A DNA stretch of 64,000 bases from Nonomuraea polychroma (GTDB lineage: Bacteria; Actinomycetota; Actinomycetes; Streptosporangiales; Streptosporangiaceae), in the NCBI RefSeq assembly GCF_004011505.1, contig NZ_SAUN01000001.1:7281501-7345500 (forward strand). The letters are read 5' to 3'. Positions 41,233-49,663 of the stretch are shown here, one piece after another. A program made the translations under genes and the position numbers. The stretch's first letter is position 1, and the number at the start of each line of letters is the position of its first letter. A model generated the notes under the pieces. The model did not search any database, was not told the origin of the DNA, and was given only the letters and a program-made list of their open reading frames with translations.

Positions 41233-41811
41233 ATGACCGCGAAGCTGCCTCCACCTGTGGTGCTCGAGAACGACGTCGTCCGGCTCGAGCCGCTCGCCCT
41301 CCACCACGTACCCGACCTGTTCGCCGCCGGGGGTGCGGACGACGAGGTCTGGCGATGGATGTCCGTCGCCACCCCGCGGTCGGAGGAGGAGCTGGGGAAG
41401 GTCGCGCTGGGGCTGATCCACGACGACAAACACGTCCCCTTCGCGGTGGTGCACAAGGAGTCCGGGCGGGCCGTCGGCTGGACCACCTACGGCGACGTGC
41501 CCGGCTTCGAGGCGAGTGTCGAGATCGGCTGGACCTGGTACGGCCGTGCGGTCTGGCGCACCGCCGTCAACACCTCCTGCAAGCTGCTGCTCATCGACCA
41601 CGCCTTCGAACTCGGCTACAACCGCGTCCTGCTCAAGACCGACAACCTCAACCTCCGCTCCCAGAACGCCATCCAGCGCATCGGCGGGTTCCACGAGGGC
41701 ACTTTGCGACGGCACCGAAAGAGGCCCGACGGAACCTGGCGCGACACGGTCTGCTTCGGCATCCTCGAAGAGGAGTGGCCAGAACACCGGGCTCGCTTGA
41801 ATCGCACCTAG
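41233..41811 (+). CDS. GNAT acetyltransferase (RimJ/RimL-like)
   Basis: The 192-aa protein starts MTAKLPPPVVLENDVVRLEP and has FAVVHKESGRAVGWTTYGDV and EIGWTWYGRAVWRTAVNTSC (acetyl-CoA contact region) followed by NRVLLKTDNLNLRSQNAIQR, the RimJ/RimL acceptor-side pattern. The acyl acceptor may be a protein N terminus or a small molecule. It is divergent from the dehydrogenase operon. Confidence 0.9.
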   Translation: MTAKLPPPVVLENDVVRLEPLALHHVPDLFAAGGADDEVWRWMSVATPRSEEELGKVALGLIHDDKHVPFAVVHKESGRAVGWTTYGDVPGFEASVEIGWTWYGRAVWRTAVNTSCKLLLIDHAFELGYNRVLLKTDNLNLRSQNAIQRIGGFHEGTLRRHRKRPDGTWRDTVCFGILEEEWPEHRARLNRT

Positions 41812-41832
41812 AGAGGCGGGGTCCGATCCCGC

Positions 41833-44634
41833 ATGACTGATCGGCTGGGAGGCTACTGGCTCGGCGCCCGGCTCGACGGCGGCGGGCGGGTCATCGTCCG
41901 CGAGGCCTACGACGAGTCGGGCGTCCGTTATGCGCTGGGCATGCCCGGGCTGACGGCCGCCGGGCGTGGCGGCGAGCCGGACACCGAACGTGACCGCCAG
42001 CCGGACTCCGAACGTAGCGGCGAACTGGACACCGAACGTGACCGCCAGCCGGACTCCGAGCGTGGCGGTGCGGCCGACGCCGCGGCGCGTGCCAGGCTCG
42101 CCGCCGCGGCCGAAGCCGCCGCCCGGGTCCGCTCGCTCTCCGTTGCCGCGGTGGTGGCCGCCTGCCTGGACGGGGATCCCCCGTACGTGGTCAGCGAGTA
42201 CATCGAAGGCCCGACCTTGCGCCAGGTCGTCGACCGGCACGGGCCCTACGCGGGTGACGACCTCTACCGGCTGGCCGCCGCCACCGCCACCGCGCTCGCC
42301 GCCGTCCACGAATCCGGTGCGGTGCACGGCGCCCTCACCCCCGACAAGGTGATCCTCGGAGCCCAGGGGCCACGCCTCGTCGGCCTCGGCCTGTGGACGG
42401 GCCCGGCGCCGCCCGGGGGGCAAGGCCCTGCCCTCAGCGCAGAACCAGAGCCCGAGCATCGGCCGGCTACGGACGTACACGCCTGGGGGCGCCTCCTGGT
42501 CTTCGCCGCCTATGGACCCATCGACCGATTAGGCCACGGCGAGCGGCTGGACCGCCCGTTGCGCGGGCTGGTGGCCGCCGCCCTGCACCGCGACCCCGAG
42601 CGCCGCCCGAACGCCCGCCAGCTCCTCTTGTCCCTGCTCGACGTCCCCCAGTCCCAGCAGGGCAGCCTGCTTCCCCCCGAGCCCATCGACGATCCGCCGC
42701 TCGGCGCCCGCGCGGAGGCCGTGTACCTGCGGCTCGGCCCCGCTGACCAGGACCTGGTGCCGGACGTGCTCCTGCGGCTGGTCGGGGCGGACTCCGAGGG
42801 CGCCGACACGATCATGCCGGTCACCAGGGAGGACCTGGTCGCCGGACGGGACGCCGATGAGATCGCCGCCATCGATCGGGTGCTGGAGGCGTACAAGAAG
42901 GAAGGCCTGATCACGGACCACCGGCCTCCAGGCGAGCCCGCCGCCGCGGACCGGCGCCCGCCGGGCGACCGCCGGAAGACCGATCGGCGTGGCGCGGGAG
43001 AGAAAGGCGGGGCGGGGACGGGCGCGGGCGCCGATGCAGGCGCAGGCTCAGGGTCGGGCACGGGCACGGATGCAGGCGCAGGCGCAGGGACGGGCACGGG
43101 CACGGGCGCGGTGGTGATCACGCATGCGGCGCTGTTGCGGGCCTGGCCGCGATTGCGCGAGTGGCTGGACGGGGAGCGGGACGGGCTGGCCGTGCACAGG
43201 GATCTGGCTCGGGCGGCGCGGCGGTGGGAGGCGGGCGGGCGCCGGGAAGCCGAGTTGCTCCAGGGGGAGCCGCTGGACCGGGCACTGGCGTGGGCGGCCA
43301 GCGGGCGGCGTCGGATGACGTTGAACATGGACGAGCAGACGTTCCTCGACGCGGCCATGGCGCGGGGACGGAGACGGTCGCGGCGGCGGTGGACGGTCGT
43401 GGCAGGGCTGCTGCCGGTGGTGCTTCTTCTGGGGCTCTGGCAGACGTTCTGGCAGCGGAACGACGCCGACGGCAGGCTCGAACGGGCGATGGCCAAGGTG
43501 GCGGCGTCGCGGGCGGAGGCGCTGCGGCCGGCCGACCCGGTCACGGCGCGCAAGCTCAGCCTGGCCGCGTGGCGCCTGGCGCCGATCCCGGAGGCGCGGC
43601 GGGCGTTGGCGGCGGCGGACGCGGCGGTGGCGGTGTTCACGGACCCGTGGGCGGGGCCGCGCTCGCTCCACGCGATCAGCGACGACGGCGCCCGGCTCGC
43701 GGCCTTGGAGGAGAACACGCTGCGGGTGTACGACCTCGCGTCGGGCCGCGAGGTCGCCAAGACGGCGGGGCCCGCCCAGAGCGTCCGAGCCATGGCCTGG
43801 TCGCCGGACGGCCGGACGCTGGCACTGGTCGGAGTCGATCGCTCGTACCTGTGGGACACCGCCTCTCCCTCCGTGGGGCCACCGTTCGGCCGCGGGCTGG
43901 GCGCGCCCGGGGAACAGGCGGCGTGGTTCAGCCCTGGCGGTGGGCTGCTGTTCGCCTCGGCCAGGCAGTCGGGCGAACGATGGGCGTGGGACCTGCGGGC
44001 GCGGCGGGCGGCGTTCGTGGGCGAGTACGCGGTGGTGGGCCCTGGGGATGGGATGGCGCTGGTGTTCGCAGGGAAGCGGTCCGAGATCAGGCAGCGCGGC
44101 GGGGCGGAGTCGGGGGCGGCATGGCTGGACAGGATGCCGTGGGAGTACACGACGTTCGCACCGGACGGCCGGCGGGTGGCGATCGCCGAGGAGAGCGGCA
44201 TCCAGATCTACGGGCTCGACGGTGCGCCCACGCATGACACGCGGCTGCGCCCGTCACCGGGACGCCTGCGATTCAGCGCGGACGGGCGATTACTGGCCAG
44301 CACGGACAGCGACGCTGTACGGGTCTGGCGCCTCGCTGAGAACGCAGGGCCGGACGGCGGCACACGACCCGACGTCTCGGCCGAAAGTGATGTACTGATC
44401 GTCGAGCGTCCCGTGGCGGCGACCGGTGTGGACCGCACGGCACAGGCCGTCTTCACCGCCGACGGTCGCCGGTTGCGGGTGTTGACCGGACGCGGCATCG
44501 TTCTGACCATCGACCTGTCCCCCGAGCCGGCACCCGCCGACCACGCGGCCCACGTTTGCTCCCGATACGGCGAGCTCTCCTCAGAGGAGTGGACCCGGCA
44601 CCTGCCGGAACTGCCCTACCGGAAGACGTGTTAG
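41833..44634 (+). CDS. pseudokinase with nSTAND-like helices, TM and C-terminal beta-propeller
   Basis: The 933-aa protein begins with a protein-kinase-like domain lacking catalytic residues: the Lys strand reads VRYALGMPG, HRD is VHGALTPDKVI and DFG is LVGLGL. A 16-residue tandem duplication (GEPDTERDRQPDSERS/GELDTERDRQPDSERG) replaces the N-lobe loop. A helical region follows (LRLGPADQDLVPDVLLRLVG, then THAALLRAWPRLREWLDGER, the C-terminal element of nSTAND/WD40 kinases), a Gly/Ala/Thr low-complexity linker, a membrane helix (WTVVAGLLPVVLLLGLWQTFW) and WD40-like repeats with SDDGARLAAL and SPDGRTLALVG. The outer or cytoplasmic orientation of the propeller is unclear. A paralogue starts at 63350. 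Confidence 0.82.
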   Translation: MTDRLGGYWLGARLDGGGRVIVREAYDESGVRYALGMPGLTAAGRGGEPDTERDRQPDSERSGELDTERDRQPDSERGGAADAAARARLAAAAEAAARVRSLSVAAVVAACLDGDPPYVVSEYIEGPTLRQVVDRHGPYAGDDLYRLAAATATALAAVHESGAVHGALTPDKVILGAQGPRLVGLGLWTGPAPPGGQGPALSAEPEPEHRPATDVHAWGRLLVFAAYGPIDRLGHGERLDRPLRGLVAAALHRDPERRPNARQLLLSLLDVPQSQQGSLLPPEPIDDPPLGARAEAVYLRLGPADQDLVPDVLLRLVGADSEGADTIMPVTREDLVAGRDADEIAAIDRVLEAYKKEGLITDHRPPGEPAAADRRPPGDRRKTDRRGAGEKGGAGTGAGADAGAGSGSGTGTDAGAGAGTGTGTGAVVITHAALLRAWPRLREWLDGERDGLAVHRDLARAARRWEAGGRREAELLQGEPLDRALAWAASGRRRMTLNMDEQTFLDAAMARGRRRSRRRWTVVAGLLPVVLLLGLWQTFWQRNDADGRLERAMAKVAASRAEALRPADPVTARKLSLAAWRLAPIPEARRALAAADAAVAVFTDPWAGPRSLHAISDDGARLAALEENTLRVYDLASGREVAKTAGPAQSVRAMAWSPDGRTLALVGVDRSYLWDTASPSVGPPFGRGLGAPGEQAAWFSPGGGLLFASARQSGERWAWDLRARRAAFVGEYAVVGPGDGMALVFAGKRSEIRQRGGAESGAAWLDRMPWEYTTFAPDGRRVAIAEESGIQIYGLDGAPTHDTRLRPSPGRLRFSADGRLLASTDSDAVRVWRLAENAGPDGGTRPDVSAESDVLIVERPVAATGVDRTAQAVFTADGRRLRVLTGRGIVLTIDLSPEPAPADHAAHVCSRYGELSSEEWTRHLPELPYRKTC

Positions 44635-44884
44635 CCAACCGCCCCACAACCCCGACTGCTCCACAACCGAGCCGCCCCACGCCAGGCAGCCCCAGTCTGG
44701 GCATCCGTCAAAGCAGCCGTCAGGCAGTTCAGACGCCGAGCTGAGCGAGCACGCCTCGGCCTGAGGCACGCGGCCGCAAGGCACGCAGGCGCGCAAGGCG
44801 CGACACGCACAGGCGCAAGGCGCACGGCGCACAGGCGCACGGCGCCGCGAGCGCAAAACGCACAGGCGCACGGACGCGGCATGC

Positions 44885-44974
44885 GGCACGCGGGCACACG
44901 GCACGCGGGCACACGGCACGCGGGCACACGGCACGCGGGCACACGGCACGCGGGCACACGGCACGCGGGCACAC
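44885..44974. repeat. 15-bp tandem repeat, six exact copies
   Basis: Six consecutive copies of GGCACGCGGGCACAC occupy a non-coding interval. The unit is a multiple of three, which creates open but meaningless frames (RHAGT repeats). Neighbouring bases (44760-45075) are degenerate variants of the same GCGCACGGC-rich sequence, making this a decaying minisatellite, with no spacers as in CRISPR. Confidence 0.95.
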
Positions 44975-45200
44975 GGCGCATGGCACCGGGAGCGCGCGGC
45001 GCGCGGCATACAGGCGCGCGGACGCACGTGCGGCGTGCGGCGCGTGGCATGCAGGCGCAAGGCCCGCAGGCGTCGGACAGCTCATCTCGTCGCACCGGGC
45101 TGGGCCGACGAGCCGATGGACGACCGGGCCCGAAGCGGATCAGCGCCGAGTCAGCCAGCGAACGCAGAGAGCCGATGGACGCCGAGCCGATGGACGCGGA

Positions 45201-45254
45201 GCCGGTTACGGGCTAGGGGCCGGTTACGGGCTAGGGGCCGGTTACGGGCTAGGG
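45201..45254. repeat. 18-bp tandem repeat, three copies, containing the TetR stop codon
   Basis: GCCGGTTACGGGCTAGGG is repeated exactly at 45201, 45219 and 45237, followed by a partial GCCGGT. The TAA of the minus-strand TetR gene (45244-45242) lies inside the third copy, so the array duplicated the gene's end, as at 22267. Confidence 0.95.
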
Positions 45255-45829
45255 GCCGGTGAGTTGGGGGCAGTGGTGCCGAGCATGCCGGCAAGGAGGT
45301 CTCGCATGGCCTCGATGAGCTCGTTCAACGTGGGCGTGGCCCCGGCGCCGGCGATGGCGTCGAACATGAGCCCTTCACCGAAGGCCACCAGCTGGCGCGC
45401 GTGCCGTACCGGATCGCGTGAGCCCAGCGCGGCCAGCAGGGAGACGGCGGGATCGCGGAAGCGGCGGCCCGCCGCGTCGTAGATCTCGCGCAGCTCGGGT
45501 CGCCTCGTCGCCTCCAACGCCAGCTCGTACCGGGCCAGCGTGCGCCTGCGGTCCTGGAGCTGGATGTGCAACGCCTCCGCCATCACGGTGGGCAGGTCCG
45601 ACAGCTCCAACGCCTCACTCTGGTACGCCGACGCCAGCGCCCGCATCTCCAGCTCGGTGAGTCGCGACAGGGTCAGCTCCAGCAGGGCGGCGCGGGTGCG
45701 GGCCAGGTTGGAGGTGGATCCGGGCGGCAGCCCGGCCGCCTCGTCGACGGCTCGGTGGGTGAGGCCGCGCATGCCTCGCTCGGCCAGCAGCGTGATGGCC
45801 GTGTCGGCAACGGTCTCTGAGCGCTTCAC
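45242..45829 (-). CDS. TetR-family repressor of the adjacent FAD monooxygenase
   Basis: The 195-aa protein starts with GTG 45829 (KRSETVADTAITLLAERGMR, then GLTHRAVDEAAGLPPGSTSN) and has the C-terminal TetR_C-like ligand domain. Three ACTAC-N4-GTAGT sites lie between it and the divergent monooxygenase, the normal layout for a repressor controlling itself and the enzyme. The C terminus (TTAPNSPAPSP) reads into an 18-bp tandem repeat. Ligand is likely an aromatic compound (inference). Confidence 0.88.
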   Translation of the reverse strand: MKRSETVADTAITLLAERGMRGLTHRAVDEAAGLPPGSTSNLARTRAALLELTLSRLTELEMRALASAYQSEALELSDLPTVMAEALHIQLQDRRRTLARYELALEATRRPELREIYDAAGRRFRDPAVSLLAALGSRDPVRHARQLVAFGEGLMFDAIAGAGATPTLNELIEAMRDLLAGMLGTTAPNSPAPSP

Positions 45830-45839
45830 GGAACCCGAT

Positions 45840-45897
45840 ACTACAGCGGTAGTGCGGTCCAACTACAGGCGTAGTATGGTGAGACTACAGACGTAGT
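45840..45897. promoter_or_regulatory. three TetR operators at exact 22-bp spacing
   Basis: ACTAC-AGCG-GTAGT (45840-45853), ACTAC-AGGC-GTAGT (45862-45875) and ACTAC-AGAC-GTAGT (45884-45897) repeat with 22-bp centre spacing, filling the divergent promoter between the TetR and monooxygenase genes. Confidence 0.85.
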
Positions 45898-45915
45898 TTG
45901 GGAGGTGGTCCTGGG

Positions 45916-47280
45916 ATGGCCAGGGCTGTAGTCATTGGCGGCGGAATCGGCGGGTTGACCAGCGGGATCGCGCTGCGCCGCAACGGGTGGGACGTGACCG
46001 TGTTAGAGCGGGCACCCAAGATCGACCCGGTGGGGTCGGGGCTGGCGATCGCCGCCAACGCCCTCAAGGCGCTCGACACGCTGGGGCTCGGAGATCACAT
46101 ACGCACGTTGTCCAGGATCCAGGGGCAGGTGGGGATTCGCAGGGCGGACGGGCGGTGGCTGGTGCACACCACGCCCGACGCCGCGGAGGCCCGCTACGGG
46201 GACTCGGTGGTCCTCATGCTGCGCGCCACGCTGATGGAGGTGCTCGCGGACGCGCTGGGGGCCGATCAGCTGCGGCTGGGCGTCGGCGTGTCGGGGGTGG
46301 ACGCCGAGGAGGGCATCGTCCATACCGAGGATGGTGATCTTGGGGCGGATCTGGTCGTGGCCGCCGACGGCATCCACTCGAAGGTCCGGCAGACCCTTTT
46401 CCCGGAGCACCCCGGTCCCACGTACTCAGGGGTGACGGCCTGGCGGGGTCTCATACCTCGCGGGGACCTGGACATCCGGAGCACGGAGAGCTGGGGGAAG
46501 GGGCTCGTGTTCGGGGTCACGCCACTGGCCCACGACCTTGTGTACGTGTACGCGACCGACGTCCTGCCTGCGGGGACCGTGTTCGGTGACGAACGGGAGG
46601 AACTGTTGCGGAGGTTCGGGGACTGGCATGACCCGATTCCCGCGCTGCTGCGGGCGGCCGATCCCGGGATGATCATCCGTAACGACGTCTATTCCTTCGA
46701 CACGCCGCTGCCTGCCTTCCATCGCGGGAAGGTGGCGCTGGTGGGGGACGCCGCGCACCCGATGACACCGAATCTGGGACAGGGAGCCTGCCAGGCGATC
46801 GAGGACGCCGTCGTGCTCGCTCATCTGGCCGGCTTCCCCGCCGGTGAAGAAGACATAGCCCACAACGGCAAGGAACGCACGCTCGACGGCACCCACGGCG
46901 GGGTACGCAGGGCCGACGGTGGCGGCGGCATCGACCGTGAGGGACGCGGCGGGGCCGGGGCAAGTGGCGAAGGTGATGGCGGGGAGTGGGGTCATGGGCG
47001 TGGGGCGCTTGCCGGCTACCTCGGCGCCTACACCGCCGCCCGGCTGGGGCGGACGTCGAAGATCGTGCAGCGGTCGATGAGCATCTGCAGGATGACCAAG
47101 GTCCGTAACCCGGTCGCGGTCTGGCTGCGCGACTTCGGGGTGTCCCTGGCTGCCAGGTCCATGCCCGACATGATGTTGCGGTCCATGGATGAGGTGCTGC
47201 GCTGGCGCCCTCCGGTGACGGCGCCGGCGTCGGGTCCGGCGTCGGACATGGGTGACCGCCATCCGCTCCAAGGGCGATGA
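45916..47280 (+). CDS. FAD-dependent aromatic-ring monooxygenase with Gly-rich insertion
   Basis: The 454-aa protein has the FAD GxGxxG motif (VVIGGGIGGLTSGIAL), the DG motif (LVVAADGIHSKVR) and the GD motif (VALVGDAAHPMTPNLGQGACQAIED) of group A flavin monooxygenases. The ATG at 45916 follows GGAGG. Between DAVVLAHLA and the conserved YTAARLGRTSKIVQRS lies an unusual insertion of about 45 mostly Gly/Glu/Arg/His residues (GGVRRADGGGGIDREGRGGA). The final helix differs from the typical family length. It probably hydroxylates an aromatic substrate and is repressed by the adjacent TetR. Confidence 0.9.
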   Translation: MARAVVIGGGIGGLTSGIALRRNGWDVTVLERAPKIDPVGSGLAIAANALKALDTLGLGDHIRTLSRIQGQVGIRRADGRWLVHTTPDAAEARYGDSVVLMLRATLMEVLADALGADQLRLGVGVSGVDAEEGIVHTEDGDLGADLVVAADGIHSKVRQTLFPEHPGPTYSGVTAWRGLIPRGDLDIRSTESWGKGLVFGVTPLAHDLVYVYATDVLPAGTVFGDEREELLRRFGDWHDPIPALLRAADPGMIIRNDVYSFDTPLPAFHRGKVALVGDAAHPMTPNLGQGACQAIEDAVVLAHLAGFPAGEEDIAHNGKERTLDGTHGGVRRADGGGGIDREGRGGAGASGEGDGGEWGHGRGALAGYLGAYTAARLGRTSKIVQRSMSICRMTKVRNPVAVWLRDFGVSLAARSMPDMMLRSMDEVLRWRPPVTAPASGPASDMGDRHPLQGR

Positions 47281-47493
47281 TCGGCGCGGTTTCGGCGTGA
47301 TTGCGGTTCCGGAAGCAGGTGCCGAGCGCCCGGATCGGTGAAGGGACCGGGCGTGGAGTGACGGGTTCGACCGGGCGCGTGGAGCTTGGCGGGAACCGGC
47401 TCGGCCGGGCGCGTGGAACTCGGTGGAAAGAGCTCCGCGGGGGTGGTCGAGCCTAGTGAGAGCGGCTCGATCGGGCGCCGATGGGAGGGTGGG

Positions 47494-48387
47494 TCAGTTC
47501 GCGTCCGAGGTCGCCGTCACGGGGTGCGGGGACAGGGCAGCCGGAGGGACCTCGGCGGGGGCGGGGCGGGTGTGGTCGGGGGCCAGACGGCCGAGGGTGA
47601 TCGTGCCGCCGACGGTGAGGGCGCTGGCCAGCAGGGCGGGGACCGCGGTGGACGGGCTGGTCGGCAAGGGCTCGCCGAGAAGCAGCGCCCCGGCGAGGAC
47701 CGAGGTGATGGGATCGACGACCTGCACACCGGCGTACGCGATCCCGAAGTACCCCACGGCGTACGACCTCTGCAGCAGCACCACCGCGCAAACCAGCAAC
47801 ACGGGCACGGCGAGCGTGAACCAGTGGATCAGCCGCCCCCAGTCGCCCTCCATGCCGCCGCCGACCACCCGTACGAACGTCGACACACTGGCGGTGACCA
47901 CCCCCGCCCCCACGCTCAGCAGCAGCGCCCGCCCAGGGCCGTGGACGCGGGCCGCACCCACCTGCGTGACCAGGACGATCGCACCGATCACGGCCAGGAA
48001 CCCGAGTGCGGCCCCATCACCGAGCCGGGGCGGCACGCTGTGGTGCGGCACCAGCAGCATCAGCCAGAGCAGCCCGACGGCCACCGCGATCGAGCCGAAG
48101 ATCTCCGCTTTGTACGGCTTGCGCCCGTACATGAACGCCGCCAGCGGCACGGCGAACACCAACGTCGCAACGCTGATCGGCTGGACGGCGACCAGTGGCG
48201 CGAAGCTCAGCGCCACGGCGTGGAGGCACGCCCCGGTGAACCCGATGACTCCGCCGATCCACCAGCGAGGGCGCCTCACCAGCCTGAACGAGGCTCCCTC
48301 GGCCACTGCCTCGTACTGTTGCAGGGCCGCTCCGAGCGCGTATCCAAGCGCTCCCGCCAGGGCGATGATCAAGCCGACCCAGGTCAT
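47494..48387 (-). CDS. DMT-superfamily transporter
   Basis: The 297-aa protein has about nine to ten hydrophobic helices (first WVGLIIALAGALGYALGAAL; later FGSIAVAVGLLWLML, GFLAVIGAIVLVTQ, LAVPVLLVCAVVLL and ITSVLAGALLLGEPLP) with the GEPLPTSP loop typical of EamA/DMT proteins. The C-terminal tail is Pro/Thr-rich and cytoplasmic. Substrate is unknown. A candidate -10 TATGAT lies on the minus strand near 48470. Confidence 0.85.
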   Translation of the reverse strand: MTWVGLIIALAGALGYALGAALQQYEAVAEGASFRLVRRPRWWIGGVIGFTGACLHAVALSFAPLVAVQPISVATLVFAVPLAAFMYGRKPYKAEIFGSIAVAVGLLWLMLLVPHHSVPPRLGDGAALGFLAVIGAIVLVTQVGAARVHGPGRALLLSVGAGVVTASVSTFVRVVGGGMEGDWGRLIHWFTLAVPVLLVCAVVLLQRSYAVGYFGIAYAGVQVVDPITSVLAGALLLGEPLPTSPSTAVPALLASALTVGGTITLGRLAPDHTRPAPAEVPPAALSPHPVTATSDAN

Positions 48388-48540
48388 GATCGCCCACGTA
48401 GGGGCATGGATCCTTCCAAGAGCATTGCTCCAGCTTAGGAGGCGAGCGACGCGGTGGAATCATACTTTTGGCGGATCATTGAGGGAATGTCGCTCGCCGG
48501 CCGCACGAACACGTACCCTGTCCGCACCCTCCGCCGCAGG

Positions 48541-48915
48541 TCAGGAGGGCTCTGGACAGACGCAGAACAGGTGGCCCTCCGGGTCCTGCAGGACGATCCA
48601 GCGAGTCCCCTCTTCCGTGACGCCCGGCTGGAACTCCGGCTTGACGGCCCCCAACGCGATGTACTCCGCCACCGCCTTCTCCACGTCCGGCACCCGGAAG
48701 TCGAAGTGGAACTGCTTGTCCGGGCCGGGCCACGCGGCCGGCTTGCGGTCGGGGACGCGGCCGAAGTAGATGTTCGTGGTGCCGTCGCCCACGGCCGCGT
48801 ACTCGTCCTCCGAGTACTGAATGTCCCAGCCGGTGACCTCGTGATAGAACGCGGCCAGCTTCTTCGGCTCCGCGCAGTCGAGGGTGAACGCCAGGAGCTT
48901 CGCTTTCGTTGTCAT
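48541..48915 (-). CDS. VOC-family protein
   Basis: The 124-aa protein has AFTLDCAEPKKLAAFYHEVTG at the N terminus and the FHFDFRVPDVEKAVAEYIALG mid-strand, ending VLQDPEGHLFCVCPEPS, the single-domain glyoxalase/dioxygenase-like pattern. The two Cys near the C terminus could replace a metal-ligand Glu. No substrate assignable. A terminator separates it from the upstream PRC gene. Confidence 0.85.
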   Translation of the reverse strand: MTTKAKLLAFTLDCAEPKKLAAFYHEVTGWDIQYSEDEYAAVGDGTTNIYFGRVPDRKPAAWPGPDKQFHFDFRVPDVEKAVAEYIALGAVKPEFQPGVTEEGTRWIVLQDPEGHLFCVCPEPS

Positions 48916-48962
48916 GGGTTCAGCCTTCCAGGCTTACCTGCCATCCTGTGTCAGGTACGGCG

Positions 48963-48993
48963 AAGGGCCGCGCCCGCAAGGGGCGCGGCCCTT
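48963..48993 (-). terminator. rho-independent terminator after the PRC-barrel gene
   Basis: AAGGGCCGCGCCC at 48963-48975 and its exact complement at 48981-48993 form a 13-bp stem with a 5-base loop, 19 bases past the PRC gene stop on the minus strand. On the plus strand CTTT follows, so it may be bidirectional. Confidence 0.8.
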
Positions 48994-49011
48994 CTTTACG
49001 GCACGCGCACG

Positions 49012-49356
49012 TCACCCGGGGAACCGGCCATAGTAGTCCCCTATCCGGGCGCGGTACTCGGGCTCCTTGAACGTGCCCTCGTCGAACTCGGGTGCGTCCT
49101 TGATCTCCGCCTTGGTACGCGCGACGTGGACGTTGCGCTCCTGAGGGTCGATGCTCGTGACGACCTGAGCCGGGAGCATCACCTTCTTGCCGAAGATCCA
49201 AGGGCCGGTGTCGACGATGATGTAGCTCTCGCCGACCTCGTACGTCGCCTCGTCGACGGTCCCGATCTTCCCGTCCGTCGCCTGCACGTGGTAGCCCACG
49301 AGGTTGAGGCTCCGGCCGCGGTCGTAGACGTCAGGTCGATAGTCCCAGAGCTCCAT
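49012..49356 (-). CDS. PRC-barrel domain protein
   Basis: The 114-aa protein has the PRC-barrel strand GYHVQATDGKIGTVDEATYE and the second half GPWIFGKKVMLPAQVVTSID, followed by an acidic tail (IKDAPEFDEGTFKEPEYRAR). PRC-barrel proteins of this size occur in RNA-processing and stress contexts. The ATG at 49356 has GGAAGAGAG upstream. Confidence 0.82.
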   Translation of the reverse strand: MELWDYRPDVYDRGRSLNLVGYHVQATDGKIGTVDEATYEVGESYIIVDTGPWIFGKKVMLPAQVVTSIDPQERNVHVARTKAEIKDAPEFDEGTFKEPEYRARIGDYYGRFPG

Positions 49357-49663
49357 AGGGGCTCTCTTCCTCTCTTCTTCCGTCTTCTCGGGCACGCTCC
49401 CGCTACCCGGCCATGGGCCGGTAAACCACTCGCAAAGCGGTGGCAGGCAGGCGACGCGAACCCCGGGGGTAAGGGGGAGAGCGTTCTCCGGCTGTGTCGG
49501 CATCGGCATCGTGGTCCCCCACAGCCACCCTGAACAGCAGGAGACGTCCTGGTGGCGGGACAGCCGACACGGTGACCTGACTCTCCTGACAACCGCCTGC
49601 GAGACCGGGCGTCGAAGGCCCCGCACGGATACCATTCGCGTCATCGGACCGAAGGGGGGCCGC
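49357..49663. other. 307-bp divergent intergenic region, no gene seen
   Basis: It holds the promoters for the PRC gene (minus) and the methyltransferase gene (plus). A short palindrome GGAGA-GCGT-TCTCC occurs near 49478-49491. I see no small ORF with a ribosome site and no RNA structure I can name. Confidence 0.6.

Noticed and set aside
44885..44974. Repeat array as CRISPR
   Set aside because: Copies are contiguous with no unique spacers and the unit is only 15 bp; no cas genes.
44881..45216. ORF with RHAGT repeats
   Set aside because: Arises from a 15-bp tandem repeat in non-coding DNA; no ribosome site.
48441..48498. 10-bp inverted repeat GGCGAGCGAC/GTCGCTCGCC with a 38-bp spacer
   Set aside because: Spacer too long for a simple operator and no recognised structure; may be chance in GC-rich DNA.
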